A stretch of DNA of 24,244 nucleotides from Clostridiales bacterium (GCA_021205375.1 JAJPXR010000111.1:3520-27763); one strand, 5' to 3'; shown: positions 8,146 through 15,468, counted from the stretch's first letter. The notes: generated by a model not told the origin, from the sequence alone. Program-made: numbers and translations.

Positions 8146-8382
8146 ATGGAGAAACTGACGTTTCAGTGGCAATTTCTGCTCTGCGTTGCCCTTGTCCTCT
8201 GCGGTTTTCTGCTGGCGGCGTTGACAAAGTGCGGAATCTTCTCCAATGTGGGCTGGGTCGCCGCCGGGCTGCTGTTTGTCGTTCACCCGGTCTGTCCCCC
8301 AAACGCGAACAACCGGACGGCGGCCCGCATTGGCGGGGGAATCGTGATTTTGTTGGGGCTGCTGCTGCGGTTTCGGATGTGA
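8146..8382 (+). CDS. Small hypothetical membrane protein
   Basis: I do not recognise this 78-residue protein. It is mostly hydrophobic, with likely membrane segments at about 10-27, 34-48 and 62-75 and a basic C-terminus (LLRFRM). It starts 13 bp after the ftsH stop on the same strand, which suggests cotranscription. The upstream GAGAGGCGGGG is a weak ribosome binding site. A role with FtsH is possible from position only. Composite element D starts 12 bp after its stop codon. Confidence 0.6.
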   Translation: MEKLTFQWQFLLCVALVLCGFLLAALTKCGIFSNVGWVAAGLLFVVHPVCPPNANNRTAARIGGGIVILLGLLLRFRM

Positions 8383-8393
8383 GGGGGCGGGGA

Positions 8394-8702
8394 GAAACCC
8401 CTCCACCATGCTTCGCATGGTCCCCCTCCCCTTTCAGGGGAGGCAAGGGGGATAGTGCTTGTCGGCTGTTCTGCGTTTTACCCAACAGAGTATATTCACA
8501 AAAAGGCTAATTAAGCTCCTTTACGCTCCTTTTTAGTGATTTGTACGGGAAATACCTTTTTAATACCGAACAACCTTTCCGCAAAGAGCTATCATTCCGC
8601 AACTGACCACCCCTCTCGCCTCCCCTGAAAGGGCAGGGAGCGAAGCGGAAGTGCCGCTTGACGGCGGAGGTGGCGCGGCGTTAGCCGCGACGGAGGGGTT
8701 TC
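8394..8702 (+). repeat. Composite intergenic element, copy D (complete, both arms)
   Basis: This 309-bp copy has perfect 11-bp inverted ends, GAAACCCCTCC (8394-8404) and GGAGGGGTTTC (8692-8702). The left arm carries ACCATGCTTCGCATGGT and CTCCCCTTTCAGGGGAG hairpins and runs into the core GGATAGTGCTTG. The right arm begins ACTGACCACCCCTCTCGCC and carries the AAGCGGAAGTGCCGCTT and GCGGCGTTAGCCGC cassettes. The centre is about 80-100 bp longer than in copies A, B and G. No heptad array flanks this copy, and I see no clear target-site duplication. Confidence 0.87.
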
Positions 8703-8745
8703 AACGGGAACCGCAAAAATGAAAAATCAAGAGAGGGATTTCACC

Positions 8746-9345
8746 ATGAACCTGCAAGCCTTCCAGTGGACCAGAGAGCCGCTGGCCTGCCGCGTGGACG
8801 GCGACACTGTCGCCATCACCACCAGACCCCACACCGACCTGTGGCAGCGCACCTACTACCACTTCCAAAACGACAACGCCCCGGTGTTCCAGATGGAGAC
8901 GGCAGAGCGGTATTTCAGCTTCACCGTGAACGCCGACTTTTCTGGCAGCCACCAGCGGTTCGACCAGTGCGGCGTGGTGCTGTACCTGGACAGCGAAAAC
9001 TGGCTGAAAGCCTCCGTGGAGTACGAAAACGAGACGTTCCAGCACCTGGGCAGCGTGGTCACCAACCACGGTTACTCCGACTGGGCCACCACGGAGATCC
9101 CCGCCGGGGTGAAAACCATGTGGTATCGCCTGAGCCGCCGGGAGGACGACTACTGCGTGGAGTGTTCCGAGGACGGCGTCACCTTCCGGCAGATGCGCAT
9201 TTGCCATCTCCACGAGGGCGGCGGCGTCATCCGCTTCGGCATTTACGCCTGTTCTCCGGAGGACTCTTCCTTCGAGGCGGTCTTTTCCCGGATGGAACTG
9301 ACCGAGTGTATGTGGAAGGCCCACGACGGCCAGCAGCCGGACTGA
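8746..9345 (+). CDS. DUF1349 (concanavalin A-like fold) domain protein
   Basis: The 199-residue product looks like the DUF1349 family, a single beta-sandwich domain of the concanavalin A-like lectin/glucanase fold. Recognisable stretches are FSFTVNADFSGSHQRFDQCGVVLYLDSENWLKASVEYEN in outline (short pieces: QCGVVLYLD, WLKASVEYE), VVTNHGYSDWATTEIP and a tail near FGIYACSP. Family members are usually cytoplasmic and of unproven function; a sugar-related role has been suggested. There is no signal peptide. I chose ATG at 8746 because AGAGAGGGA lies about 8 bp upstream; an upstream in-frame ATG at 8719 has no ribosome binding site and would begin in repeat-derived sequence. It appears to be a single-gene unit ending at a terminator. 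Confidence 0.85.
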   Translation: MNLQAFQWTREPLACRVDGDTVAITTRPHTDLWQRTYYHFQNDNAPVFQMETAERYFSFTVNADFSGSHQRFDQCGVVLYLDSENWLKASVEYENETFQHLGSVVTNHGYSDWATTEIPAGVKTMWYRLSRREDDYCVECSEDGVTFRQMRICHLHEGGGVIRFGIYACSPEDSSFEAVFSRMELTECMWKAHDGQQPD

Positions 9346-9400
9346 GCCTCGCCCTTGCCCTGCTGTGATACAGCGGTAAAAGCCGCCCCTGTGTGCAAAT

Positions 9401-9431
9401 CCCGTTTCCCAACAGGGAACGGGATATTTTT
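9401..9431 (+). terminator. Intrinsic terminator after the DUF1349 gene
   Basis: CCCGTTTCCC pairs with GGGAACGGG (one bulged T) around an AACA loop, followed by ATATTTTTT. It lies 55 bp past the stop codon. Confidence 0.8.
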
Positions 9432-9503
9432 TGCTTCCACGCCGTTTCATCTCCCGGTTTTGGGGCATTACTAAGGGAAACGCTACACAGGAGGGACACA
9501 TTT

Positions 9504-9992
9504 ATGGATTTGACCGCGCTGTTTCAGCTTTCTTACGGGGTCTATGTGGTGGGGGTGGCAGACGGCAGCCGCCGGAACGGCTGCATGGCGAACTCTCTCA
9601 TGCAGGTGACAGCCCAGCCGCCGGGGTTGGTGGTGGGTCTGAACAAGGACAGCCTCACCGCTCAGTTGCTCCGCAGGGCGGGTCGCTTCTCCGTCTCCGT
9701 GCTGGGGGAGAAGGCAGACCCCAGCCTCATCGGCACCTTTGGGTTTCGCTCCGGCAAGGACTGCGACAAGTTCGCGGAGGTAAATTGGGAGGAGCGGGAC
9801 GGACTGCCCATCCTGCCGGAGTGCTGCGCCTACGCCCTGTGCGACGTGCGGCAGACGATGGACCTGGGCACCCACTGGCTGTTTTATGGGGAAGTCACCG
9901 ACTGCGGCCACCTGACGCCGGGAACGCCCATGACCTACGCCTACTACCACCGGGTCATCAAGGGAACGCCCATCCAGGTACCAAAGGGCTGA
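9504..9992 (+). CDS. Flavin reductase-like domain protein (flavoredoxin type)
   Basis: The 162-residue protein resembles the FMN-binding flavin reductase-like domain family. MDLTALFQLSYGVYVVG at the N-terminus, the NGCMANSLMQVTAQPP segment and the SVSVLGE stretch are characteristic; anaerobe homologues are small flavoproteins in electron transfer, sometimes fused to rubredoxin. No rubredoxin CxxC pair is present. The substrate cannot be told. The start ATG at 9504 is supported by AGGAGGG 8 bp upstream; the frame is open further upstream, but that part overlaps the preceding terminator. It stands alone between terminators and the htpG promoter. Confidence 0.88.
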   Translation: MDLTALFQLSYGVYVVGVADGSRRNGCMANSLMQVTAQPPGLVVGLNKDSLTAQLLRRAGRFSVSVLGEKADPSLIGTFGFRSGKDCDKFAEVNWEERDGLPILPECCAYALCDVRQTMDLGTHWLFYGEVTDCGHLTPGTPMTYAYYHRVIKGTPIQVPKG

Positions 9993-10072
9993 CGGGAGTG
10001 CCAACCAAAAGGGAACACTTTCCGGGAAATCTGTCCAATTCAAAATTTTTTGTGAATATGGCCTGTTGCCTC

Positions 10073-10101
10073 TTGCAATTCGAAACCGAATGGTTTATGA
10101 T
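10073..10101 (+). promoter_or_regulatory. Sigma-A promoter of htpG
   Basis: TTGCAA (10073-10078) and TATGAT (10096-10101) with exactly 17 bp between. The expected start point, about 10108, falls inside the CIRCE element beginning at 10105. Confidence 0.88.
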
Positions 10102-10104
10102 AGG

Positions 10105-10131
10105 TTAGCACTCAGGAAGAACGAGTGCTAA
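10105..10131 (+). promoter_or_regulatory. CIRCE operator (HrcA binding site) before htpG
   Basis: A perfect TTAGCACTC-N9-GAGTGCTAA palindrome lies 3 bp downstream of the -10 box. This is the consensus operator of the heat-shock repressor HrcA, which normally controls groESL and hrcA-grpE-dnaK. Its position predicts repression of htpG at low temperature and release on heat or protein stress. The operator would also be transcribed as a hairpin at the mRNA 5' end. Confidence 0.96.
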
Positions 10132-10173
10132 CCTACCGTCAAAACAAGATTCACATAAAAGAGGTACTGACTT

Positions 10174-12093
10174 ATGGCAAAAAAAGAGTTCAAAGCGGAA
10201 TCCAAACGGCTGCTGGACATGATGATCAACAGCATCTACACCCACAAGGAGATCTTCCTGCGGGAGATCATCTCCAACTCCAGCGACGCAATGGACAAGC
10301 TGGCGTACAAGGCCCTGACCGACGACAACGTGGGCATGAACCGGGATGACTTCAAAATCAACATCACCGTCAACCAGGCCGCCCGCACCATCACCGTCTC
10401 CGACAACGGCATCGGCATGACCGAGGACGAGTTGGAGGAGAACCTGGGCACCATCGCCCAGTCCGGCTCTCTGCAATTCAAGAAGGACCTCTCCGAGGCC
10501 GAAGGCACTCCCGAAGGCGACGTGGACATCATCGGTCAGTTCGGCGTGGGCTTCTACTCCGCCTTTATGGTGTCTGACCAGATCACCGTCCTGACCCGCG
10601 CCTATGGCAGCGACACCGGCTATCAGTGGGTGTCCAACGGAGCCGACGGCTACGAGATCACCCCCATCAACAAGCCCACCGTGGGCACCGACGTGGTCAT
10701 GCACATCAAGGAGGACACCGAGGAGGAGAAGTACAGCGACTTCCTGGAGCAGTACCGCATCCAGGAGCTGGTGAAGAAGTACTCCGACTATATCCACTAC
10801 CCCATTGAGATGATGATGACCAAGTCCCGCCAGAAGCCCAAGCCTGAGGACGCCGGGGACGACTACACCCCGGAGTGGGAGGACTACCAGGAGCTGGACA
10901 CCCTGAACTCCATGGTCCCCCTGTGGCAGCGGCCCAAGGACGAGGTCACTCAGGAGGAGTACGACGACTTCTATCAGAGCAAGTTCAACGACTACTCCAA
11001 GCCCCTGGCCACCATCCGCATCTCCACCGAGGGCAATATCTCCTACAACGCCCTGCTGTTCATCCCCAGCCAGGCCCCCTATGACTTCTACACCCGCGAC
11101 TATGAGAAGGGCCTCCAGCTCTACTCCTCCGGCGTACTCATCATGGACAAGTGCGCCGACCTGCTGCCGGAACACTTCCGCTTTGTCCGGGGCGTGGTGG
11201 ACACCCCCGACGTGTCCCTGAATATCTCCCGTGAAATGCTCCAGCACACCCGCGGCGTAAAGGTCATCGCCCGGAACCTGGAGAAGAAGATCAAGGCCGA
11301 GCTGGAGAAGATGCTGAAAGACGACCGGGAGAAGTACGAGCAGTTCTGGAAAGCCTTTGGCTCTCAGATCAAGTTCGGCGCGTACTCCGACTACGGCGCC
11401 CACAAAGACATGCTCCAGGACCTGCTGCTGTTCGTCTCCTCCGAGAACGAGAAAGGCACCACCCTGGCCGAGTACAAGGAGCTCATGAAGGAGGACCAGC
11501 CCTTCATCTACTACGCCGTGGGCGAGGAAGCCGTTCAGTTGGGCAAGCTGCCCCAGGCCGAGCGCATTTTGGACGCGGGGTATGAGATCCTCTACCTGAC
11601 CGAGGACATCGACGAGTTCGTCATGCAGAGCCTCCAGGAGTACGACGGCAAGAAGCTCAAGAGCATCAACGACGAGGACGCTCTGCCGGAGACCGACGAG
11701 GAGAAGAAGGCCGCCGAGGAAAAGGCGGAGTCCTCCAAGGAGATCGTGGACTTCCTGAAAGAGACCCTGGGCGACAAGATCAAGGAGGCCCGCGTCTCCA
11801 AGATTTTGAAGTCCCACGCCGTCTGCATGACCTCCGACGGCCCCATCACCATCGAAATGGAGAAGAGCCTCAAGGCCCGCGGCCAGGACATGATGGGCTT
11901 CAAGGCCGAGCGGGTGCTGGAGCTGAACCCCGACGCGCCGGTGTTCGAGGCTTTGAAGGACGCCATCGCAAACGACCCCGACCGGGCCAAGAAGTACGCC
12001 GAGCTGCTGTACGCCCAGGCGCTGCTGATTGCAGGGCTGCCGCTGGAGGACCCTGCGGGGTATACCGATTTGGTGTGCAGCTTGATGGTGTAA
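10174..12093 (+). CDS. htpG: Molecular chaperone HtpG (Hsp90)
   Basis: This 639-residue bacterial Hsp90 is an ATP-driven dimeric chaperone of the cytoplasm. The N-terminal GHKL ATPase domain has E31 and N35 in LREIISNSSDAMDKL, DNGIGM at 77-82, the lid GTIAQSGS and GQFGVGFYSAFMV. The middle domain includes the catalytic-loop region SLNISREMLQ, and the C-terminal dimerisation domain follows a charged stretch (about 500-530, EETDEEKKAAEEKAES-like). GAGGT is 8 bp before the ATG. It is a single-gene unit controlled by a CIRCE-overlapped promoter and closed by a terminator at 12315. Codon use is like the neighbours. Confidence 0.97.
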   Translation: MAKKEFKAESKRLLDMMINSIYTHKEIFLREIISNSSDAMDKLAYKALTDDNVGMNRDDFKINITVNQAARTITVSDNGIGMTEDELEENLGTIAQSGSLQFKKDLSEAEGTPEGDVDIIGQFGVGFYSAFMVSDQITVLTRAYGSDTGYQWVSNGADGYEITPINKPTVGTDVVMHIKEDTEEEKYSDFLEQYRIQELVKKYSDYIHYPIEMMMTKSRQKPKPEDAGDDYTPEWEDYQELDTLNSMVPLWQRPKDEVTQEEYDDFYQSKFNDYSKPLATIRISTEGNISYNALLFIPSQAPYDFYTRDYEKGLQLYSSGVLIMDKCADLLPEHFRFVRGVVDTPDVSLNISREMLQHTRGVKVIARNLEKKIKAELEKMLKDDREKYEQFWKAFGSQIKFGAYSDYGAHKDMLQDLLLFVSSENEKGTTLAEYKELMKEDQPFIYYAVGEEAVQLGKLPQAERILDAGYEILYLTEDIDEFVMQSLQEYDGKKLKSINDEDALPETDEEKKAAEEKAESSKEIVDFLKETLGDKIKEARVSKILKSHAVCMTSDGPITIEMEKSLKARGQDMMGFKAERVLELNPDAPVFEALKDAIANDPDRAKKYAELLYAQALLIAGLPLEDPAGYTDLVCSLMV

Positions 12094-12104
12094 TCATTCC
12101 AGCG

Positions 12105-12280
12105 TAAACCCCTCCGCCGTCAAGCGGCACTTCCGCTTCGCTCCCTGCGCCACCGCCTAAAGGCGGCGGCCCTCCTCCCCTTTTGCGACTCGCATGGCCC
12201 AAAAGGGCCATAGCTCCCTGCATTTGCGCTAAAGAGGAATTGGCCATTCGGCCAGCGCTTCACAGGGGAGGCAAGAGGGG
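12105..12280 (+). repeat. Composite intergenic element, copy E (left arm only, with hairpin insert)
   Basis: This starts 11 bp after the htpG stop with TAAACCCCTCC and carries two known cassettes, GCGGCACTTCCGC (as in copy A) and GCCACCGCCTAAAGGCGGCG (as in copy H). The small CTCCCCTTTCAGGGGAG hairpin is split by about 80 bp of other sequence with its own hairpins (ATGGCCC 12194-12200 / GGGCCAT 12205-12211, and TGGCCATTCGGCCA). It ends with AGGGGAGGCAAGAGGGG; the core and right arm are missing. Confidence 0.8.
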
Positions 12281-12314
12281 TGGTCTATCACACAACTATC
12301 GTCCCCTCTTTTTC

Positions 12315-12348
12315 CGCCGCGGCCCCTGTGGGCTGCGGCGGCGTTTTT
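12315..12348 (+). terminator. Intrinsic terminator of htpG
   Basis: An 11-bp stem, CGCCGCGGCCC (12315-12325) and GGGCTGCGGCG (12330-12340), with one G-U pair is followed by GCG and five T residues. Confidence 0.88.
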
Positions 12349-12357
12349 GTTATGCCG

Positions 12358-12449
12358 CAAAAAATAAAAAACGAAAATGAGAAAACGAGAGAAAACCAGC
12401 GATAACGCGAGAAAAAGCGAGGGAATCCAGTGGTAAATTAAATTCCCTG
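12358..12449. other. Purine-rich upstream region of the rplM promoter
   Basis: A strongly A-rich, purine-biased stretch (12358-12420) lies just upstream of the rplM -35 box and could act as an UP-like element. GGGAAT (12421-12426) and ATTCCC (12442-12447) form an inverted repeat next to the -35. No gene is seen. Confidence 0.35.
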
Positions 12450-12478
12450 TTGACAGGGGGTCGGGTTTTTGATAATAT
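12450..12478 (+). promoter_or_regulatory. Sigma-A promoter of rplM-rpsI
   Basis: Consensus TTGACA (12450-12455), 17 bp, then TAATAT (12473-12478). This gives a leader of about 80 nt before rplM. Confidence 0.9.
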
Positions 12479-12485
12479 AGTACCC

Positions 12486-12518
12486 GCGCCGGTCAGTGCT
12501 TCCCACTCGCTGCGGCGC
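12486..12518 (+). promoter_or_regulatory. Hairpin in the rplM leader, possible autoregulatory site
   Basis: GCGCCG (12486-12491) pairs with CGGCGC (12513-12518), and an inner AGTG/CACT stem closes a 5-nt loop. A pyrimidine-rich tract (ACTTTTCTTTTC) follows. Ribosomal protein L13 leaders are known in some bacteria, but I cannot match this one to a described family. Confidence 0.4.
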
Positions 12519-12567
12519 AGAACTTTTCTTTTCATTCAATCGTGATCATAAATTGGAGGTTCGCAAT

Positions 12568-12993
12568 ATGTCCACTTATATGGCTAAAAAGGACGAGCTG
12601 GGCCGCAAGTGGTACGTCCTGGACGCCGCTGGCAAGCCCCTGGGCAAGACCGCTGTCGCCGCCGCCGACATCCTGCGGGGCAAGACCAAGCCCGAATTTA
12701 CCCCTCACGTTGACTGTGGTGATTTCGTCATCATCATCAACGCCGAGAAAGCCGTCCTGACCGGCAAGAAGGCCACCCAGAAGTATTATCGCCACCACTC
12801 CGGTTGGACCGGCGGCCTGAAAGAGATCCAGTATGGCACCCTGATGGCCAAGCGCCCTGAGTTCGCCATGGAGCTGGCCGTGAAGGGTATGCTGCCCAAG
12901 AACAGCCTGGGCGCCGCCGCGCTGAAGCGCCTGCGCGTGGTCCAGGGCCCTGAGCACAATCACCAGGCTCAGAAGCCTATCGTCGTTGACTGA
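12568..12993 (+). CDS. rplM: 50S ribosomal protein L13
   Basis: The 141-residue product has the usual L13 length and order of motifs: KWYVLDAAGKPLGKTAVAAA near the N-terminus, LRGKTKPEFTPHVDCGDFVI, KATQKYYRHHSGWTGGLKE and VKGMLPKNSLGAAALKRLRV near the end. L13 is an early-assembling large-subunit protein that binds 23S rRNA. ATG 12568 is chosen because GGAGG lies 8 bp upstream and the family begins here; the frame is open further upstream, but that part is untranslated leader. rpsI follows after 17 bp, the standard bacterial rplM-rpsI operon. Confidence 0.98.
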   Translation: MSTYMAKKDELGRKWYVLDAAGKPLGKTAVAAADILRGKTKPEFTPHVDCGDFVIIINAEKAVLTGKKATQKYYRHHSGWTGGLKEIQYGTLMAKRPEFAMELAVKGMLPKNSLGAAALKRLRVVQGPEHNHQAQKPIVVD

Positions 12994-13010
12994 TCGGGAG
13001 GGAACAAACT

Positions 13011-13415
13011 ATGTATCAGAGCAAGAAGCCTTATCTGTACGGTACTGGCCGCCGGAAGTCCTCCGTGGCCCGCGTCCGCGTCTATGAGGGCGGCACCGGC
13101 ACCATCACCATCAACAACCGGGACATCGACGATTACTTTGGCCTGGACACCCTCAAGCTGATCGTTCGTCAGCCCCTGGTGGCCACCAACAACACCGACA
13201 AGGTGGACATCATCGTCAACGTCAGCGGCGGCGGCGTCACCGGCCAGGCCGGCGCCATCCGTCACGGCATCTCCCGCGCCCTGCTGGGCATGGACCCCGA
13301 ATACCGCGCCATCCTCAAGAAGGCCGGTTATCTGACCCGCGATCCTCGTATGAAGGAGCGTAAGAAGTACGGTCTCAAGGCCGCCCGTCGTGCGCCTCAG
13401 TTCAGCAAGCGCTGA
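13011..13415 (+). CDS. rpsI: 30S ribosomal protein S9
   Basis: This 134-residue protein is S9, which contacts the P-site tRNA anticodon stem-loop through its C-terminal tail. YGTGRRKSSVARVRVYEGGTG at the N-terminus (in part YGTGRRKSSVARV), GGGVTGQAGAIRHGISRALL in the middle and the basic tail ending QFSKR are diagnostic; the terminal Lys-Arg is the tRNA-contacting end. GGGAGGGAA precedes the ATG. Cotranscribed with rplM and closed by a strong terminator at 13445. Confidence 0.98.
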   Translation: MYQSKKPYLYGTGRRKSSVARVRVYEGGTGTITINNRDIDDYFGLDTLKLIVRQPLVATNNTDKVDIIVNVSGGGVTGQAGAIRHGISRALLGMDPEYRAILKKAGYLTRDPRMKERKKYGLKAARRAPQFSKR

Positions 13416-13444
13416 TTTACCCATTCAATTCAAACCTACAGACA

Positions 13445-13476
13445 AGCCCCCGGAAGCCTTTCCGGGGGCTGTTTTT
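13445..13476 (+). terminator. Intrinsic terminator of rplM-rpsI
   Basis: A perfect 11-bp stem, AGCCCCCGGAA and TTCCGGGGGCT, with a GCCT loop is followed by GTTTTT. Confidence 0.95.
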
Positions 13477-13480
13477 GCGC

Positions 13481-13517
13481 AAAAAGGACCCCGAACCGCC
13501 ACAAAGACGGTCCGGGG
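13481..13517 (-). terminator. Intrinsic terminator of aroE-aroD
   Basis: Read on the minus strand, CCCCG-G-ACCG pairs with CGGT-T-CGGGG and is followed by TCCTTTTT. It converges with the rpsI terminator 4 bp away, separating the two opposed units. Confidence 0.88.
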
Positions 13518-13539
13518 CAGTTTTCTGTAAAAATGCGGC

Positions 13540-14301
13540 TCACAGGCTGTTGTGGATGATCTCCAGCACCGAGTCCAGCTCCTTCACGCCGATTTGACCG
13601 GGAGCGGAGGCTTTGGCGGCGGCGCCGAAGGTCATGGCGGACCCCAGGCTCTCCCCCACCAGACGGCTGACCACGCCGGTCCCCGCCATGGACATGGTGA
13701 GGATGGGCCGGTCCGCGAAGTTGGTGGCCATCTCCTCGGTGGCGGCCAGCAGGGTGATGACATCCTTTTTGCAGGTGGGCATGACGGCGATCTTGGGGAT
13801 GTCCGCGCCCATGTCCTGCATCTTACGCAGGCGGTAGACGATGTCGGACTGAGAGGGGGTCTTGTGAAAGTCGTGGTTGGAGCCCACCACCTTGACCCCG
13901 GCGGCGTGGGCGGCGGCGATGATGTCGCTGACCAGCGCGTCCCCGGTGAAGATCTCCACGTCTATGAGGTCCACGGTGCCGGAGGCGGCCACGTCTTTCA
14001 AAAGTTGGGCGTAGATCTCCGGCTCGATGGCCGTCTTGCCCCCCTCCTTGGCGGTGCGGAAGGTGCAGAGGATGGGGAGGTCGCCCAGCACATGCTGGAG
14101 CTTCCCGGCGGTCTCGATGACCTTGGCGGTGTCGAACACGTCCTCATACCAGTCGATGCGCCACTCTACCACGTCCACGGGGATGGAATCGAAGGTGGCG
14201 GCTTCGGCCAGAATGGCCTCCTGCGTCACGTCCACGATGGGGACGATGATTTTGGCCCTGCCCTCGCCAATGCGGCAGTTTTTCACGACAACGGGATTCA
14301 T
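13540..14301 (-). CDS. aroD: Type I 3-dehydroquinate dehydratase
   Basis: The enzyme dehydrates 3-dehydroquinate to 3-dehydroshikimate, step three of the shikimate pathway, through a lysine Schiff base. The 253-residue protein carries the type I residues at their canonical numbering: E46 and R48 in VVEWRID, E86 in KEGG, H143 in SNHDFHKTP, and the Schiff-base lysine K170 in PKIAVMP. It is the second gene of an aroE-aroD unit; the gap to aroE is 86 bp. Upstream on the minus strand, AAACGGAAAGGACC supplies a ribosome binding site. It is not a type II enzyme. Confidence 0.96.
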   Translation of the reverse strand: MNPVVVKNCRIGEGRAKIIVPIVDVTQEAILAEAATFDSIPVDVVEWRIDWYEDVFDTAKVIETAGKLQHVLGDLPILCTFRTAKEGGKTAIEPEIYAQLLKDVAASGTVDLIDVEIFTGDALVSDIIAAAHAAGVKVVGSNHDFHKTPSQSDIVYRLRKMQDMGADIPKIAVMPTCKKDVITLLAATEEMATNFADRPILTMSMAGTGVVSRLVGESLGSAMTFGAAAKASAPGQIGVKELDSVLEIIHNSL

Positions 14302-14387
14302 AACAAACGGTCCTTTCCGTTTTGACTGTTGACCACCAGTTTATCACAGCGTGGGGCAGAAAACAAGCCCGGCTGCGCGCCGACGGG

Positions 14388-15275
14388 TCAGATGCCCAGC
14401 TTCTTTTTCATGTAGTCCACCGGGGCGGATTTGCCGGTGAACAGCTCGACGGCGATGAGCGCCTGGAAAAGCATCATACCCATGCCGTTGTAGACCTTGG
14501 CGCAGCCAGCCTCTTTCGCCTGCTTCATCATCACGGTCTCGCGGGGAGCGTAGACCGTGTCGGTGACGATCAGCTCCGGGTGGAAGTAAGAGGGGTCGGG
14601 GATGTTGCTCCGGTCCTCCAGGGGGTACATCCCCATGCCGGTGGCATCGCAGAGCAGGTCGGCCTGACCCATCAGCTCCCTGAGCAGGGCCTTGTCGCCC
14701 AGGTCGTGCATATCGGCTTTGCAGGCGGTGTTCCGGTTGATGATGTCCACGATCTCCTCGCCGCGGGGATAGAACTTATCCCTGATGTTGAACAGGTGCA
14801 GCTCGGCGACGCCGTCCAGCGCGCCCCGGACCGCGACGGCGGTGGCGGCCCCGCCGGTGCCGATGAGGACCATCCTCATGCCCTTGCAGTCGATGCCCTC
14901 CTCTTTCATGGCCTGCCAGTAGCCCATGCCGTCGGTGTTGTACCCTTTCAGGAAGCCGGTGACGTTACCGTCGGCGTCCCGGGTGTTGACCACCGTGTTG
15001 ATGGCCCCGCACAGGCGGGCAGCCTCGTCCACGTCGTCCAGATATTGGTGGACAACGGTCTTGTTGGGCATGGAGATATTGGCCCCCAGCATTTTCAGCG
15101 CCCGGATGCTCTGTATCGCGTCTTTGAGGGAATCGTTGTCCACCTCGAAGGCCAACTGAACGGCGTCCACGCCGATTTTGTCGTAGGCCAGGTTGTGCGT
15201 GGTGGGGGACTGACTGTGGCGGATGGGATACGCCATCAGGCCAACCAGCTCAGTGTGGCCGGTGATGTTCGGCAT
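14388..15275 (-). CDS. aroE: Shikimate (or quinate/shikimate) dehydrogenase
   Basis: This enzyme reduces 3-dehydroshikimate to shikimate with NAD(P)H. In the 295-residue protein the substrate site shows S21 and S23 (HSQSP), K72 (NISMPNKT), N93 (AINTVVN) and D115 (YNTDG). The Rossmann domain has GTGGAAT at 139-145, and DATGMGMYP is typical. Start ATG 15275 is supported by AAGAGGAA on the minus strand and by the family N-terminus; the frame is open 43 codons further upstream but that part looks untranslated. The pairing with a type I aroD recalls ydiB-aroD of E. coli, so a YdiB-like enzyme accepting quinate is possible; sequence alone does not decide cofactor or substrate range. Confidence 0.92.
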   Translation of the reverse strand: MPNITGHTELVGLMAYPIRHSQSPTTHNLAYDKIGVDAVQLAFEVDNDSLKDAIQSIRALKMLGANISMPNKTVVHQYLDDVDEAARLCGAINTVVNTRDADGNVTGFLKGYNTDGMGYWQAMKEEGIDCKGMRMVLIGTGGAATAVAVRGALDGVAELHLFNIRDKFYPRGEEIVDIINRNTACKADMHDLGDKALLRELMGQADLLCDATGMGMYPLEDRSNIPDPSYFHPELIVTDTVYAPRETVMMKQAKEAGCAKVYNGMGMMLFQALIAVELFTGKSAPVDYMKKKLGI

Positions 15276-15375
15276 AAGAAGTTCCTCTTTCCTTTTTGAT
15301 CGAAACCGTGGGGATGCCCTGCGGCCCTGTGGCGCTCCGGAGGGGCGGCGGTCCGCTCCCATAGCGCACCCTTTA

Positions 15376-15404
15376 ATAATAAACGATATTGCCCGGAAAT
15401 CCAA
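15376..15404 (-). promoter_or_regulatory. Candidate promoter of aroE-aroD
   Basis: On the minus strand, TTGGAT (15404-15399) and TATTAT (15381-15376) are 17 bp apart. The GC-rich leader to aroE would be about 90 nt. Confidence 0.7.
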
Positions 15405-15468
15405 CTCTCTTTTGCGAAAAAATTTGTCCGTTCCTGTCGAAAAGAAAAACTTGTCCGGTCAGGGGGCC

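Noticed and set aside
8394..8702. Composite elements considered as ordinary transcription terminators
   Set aside because: The hairpins lack T tracts, and the elements occur in both orientations and also within an operon; a weak effect on transcription remains possible.
9346..9400. Possible tRNA gene in the gap after the DUF1349 gene
   Set aside because: Only a small GCTG/CAGC stem is present; no cloverleaf, T-loop consensus or acceptor stem could be formed.
10105..11817. A 570-codon open frame antisense to htpG
   Set aside because: Same shadow effect; the sense strand encodes full-length HtpG with all motifs, and the antisense frame would run into the CIRCE/promoter region.
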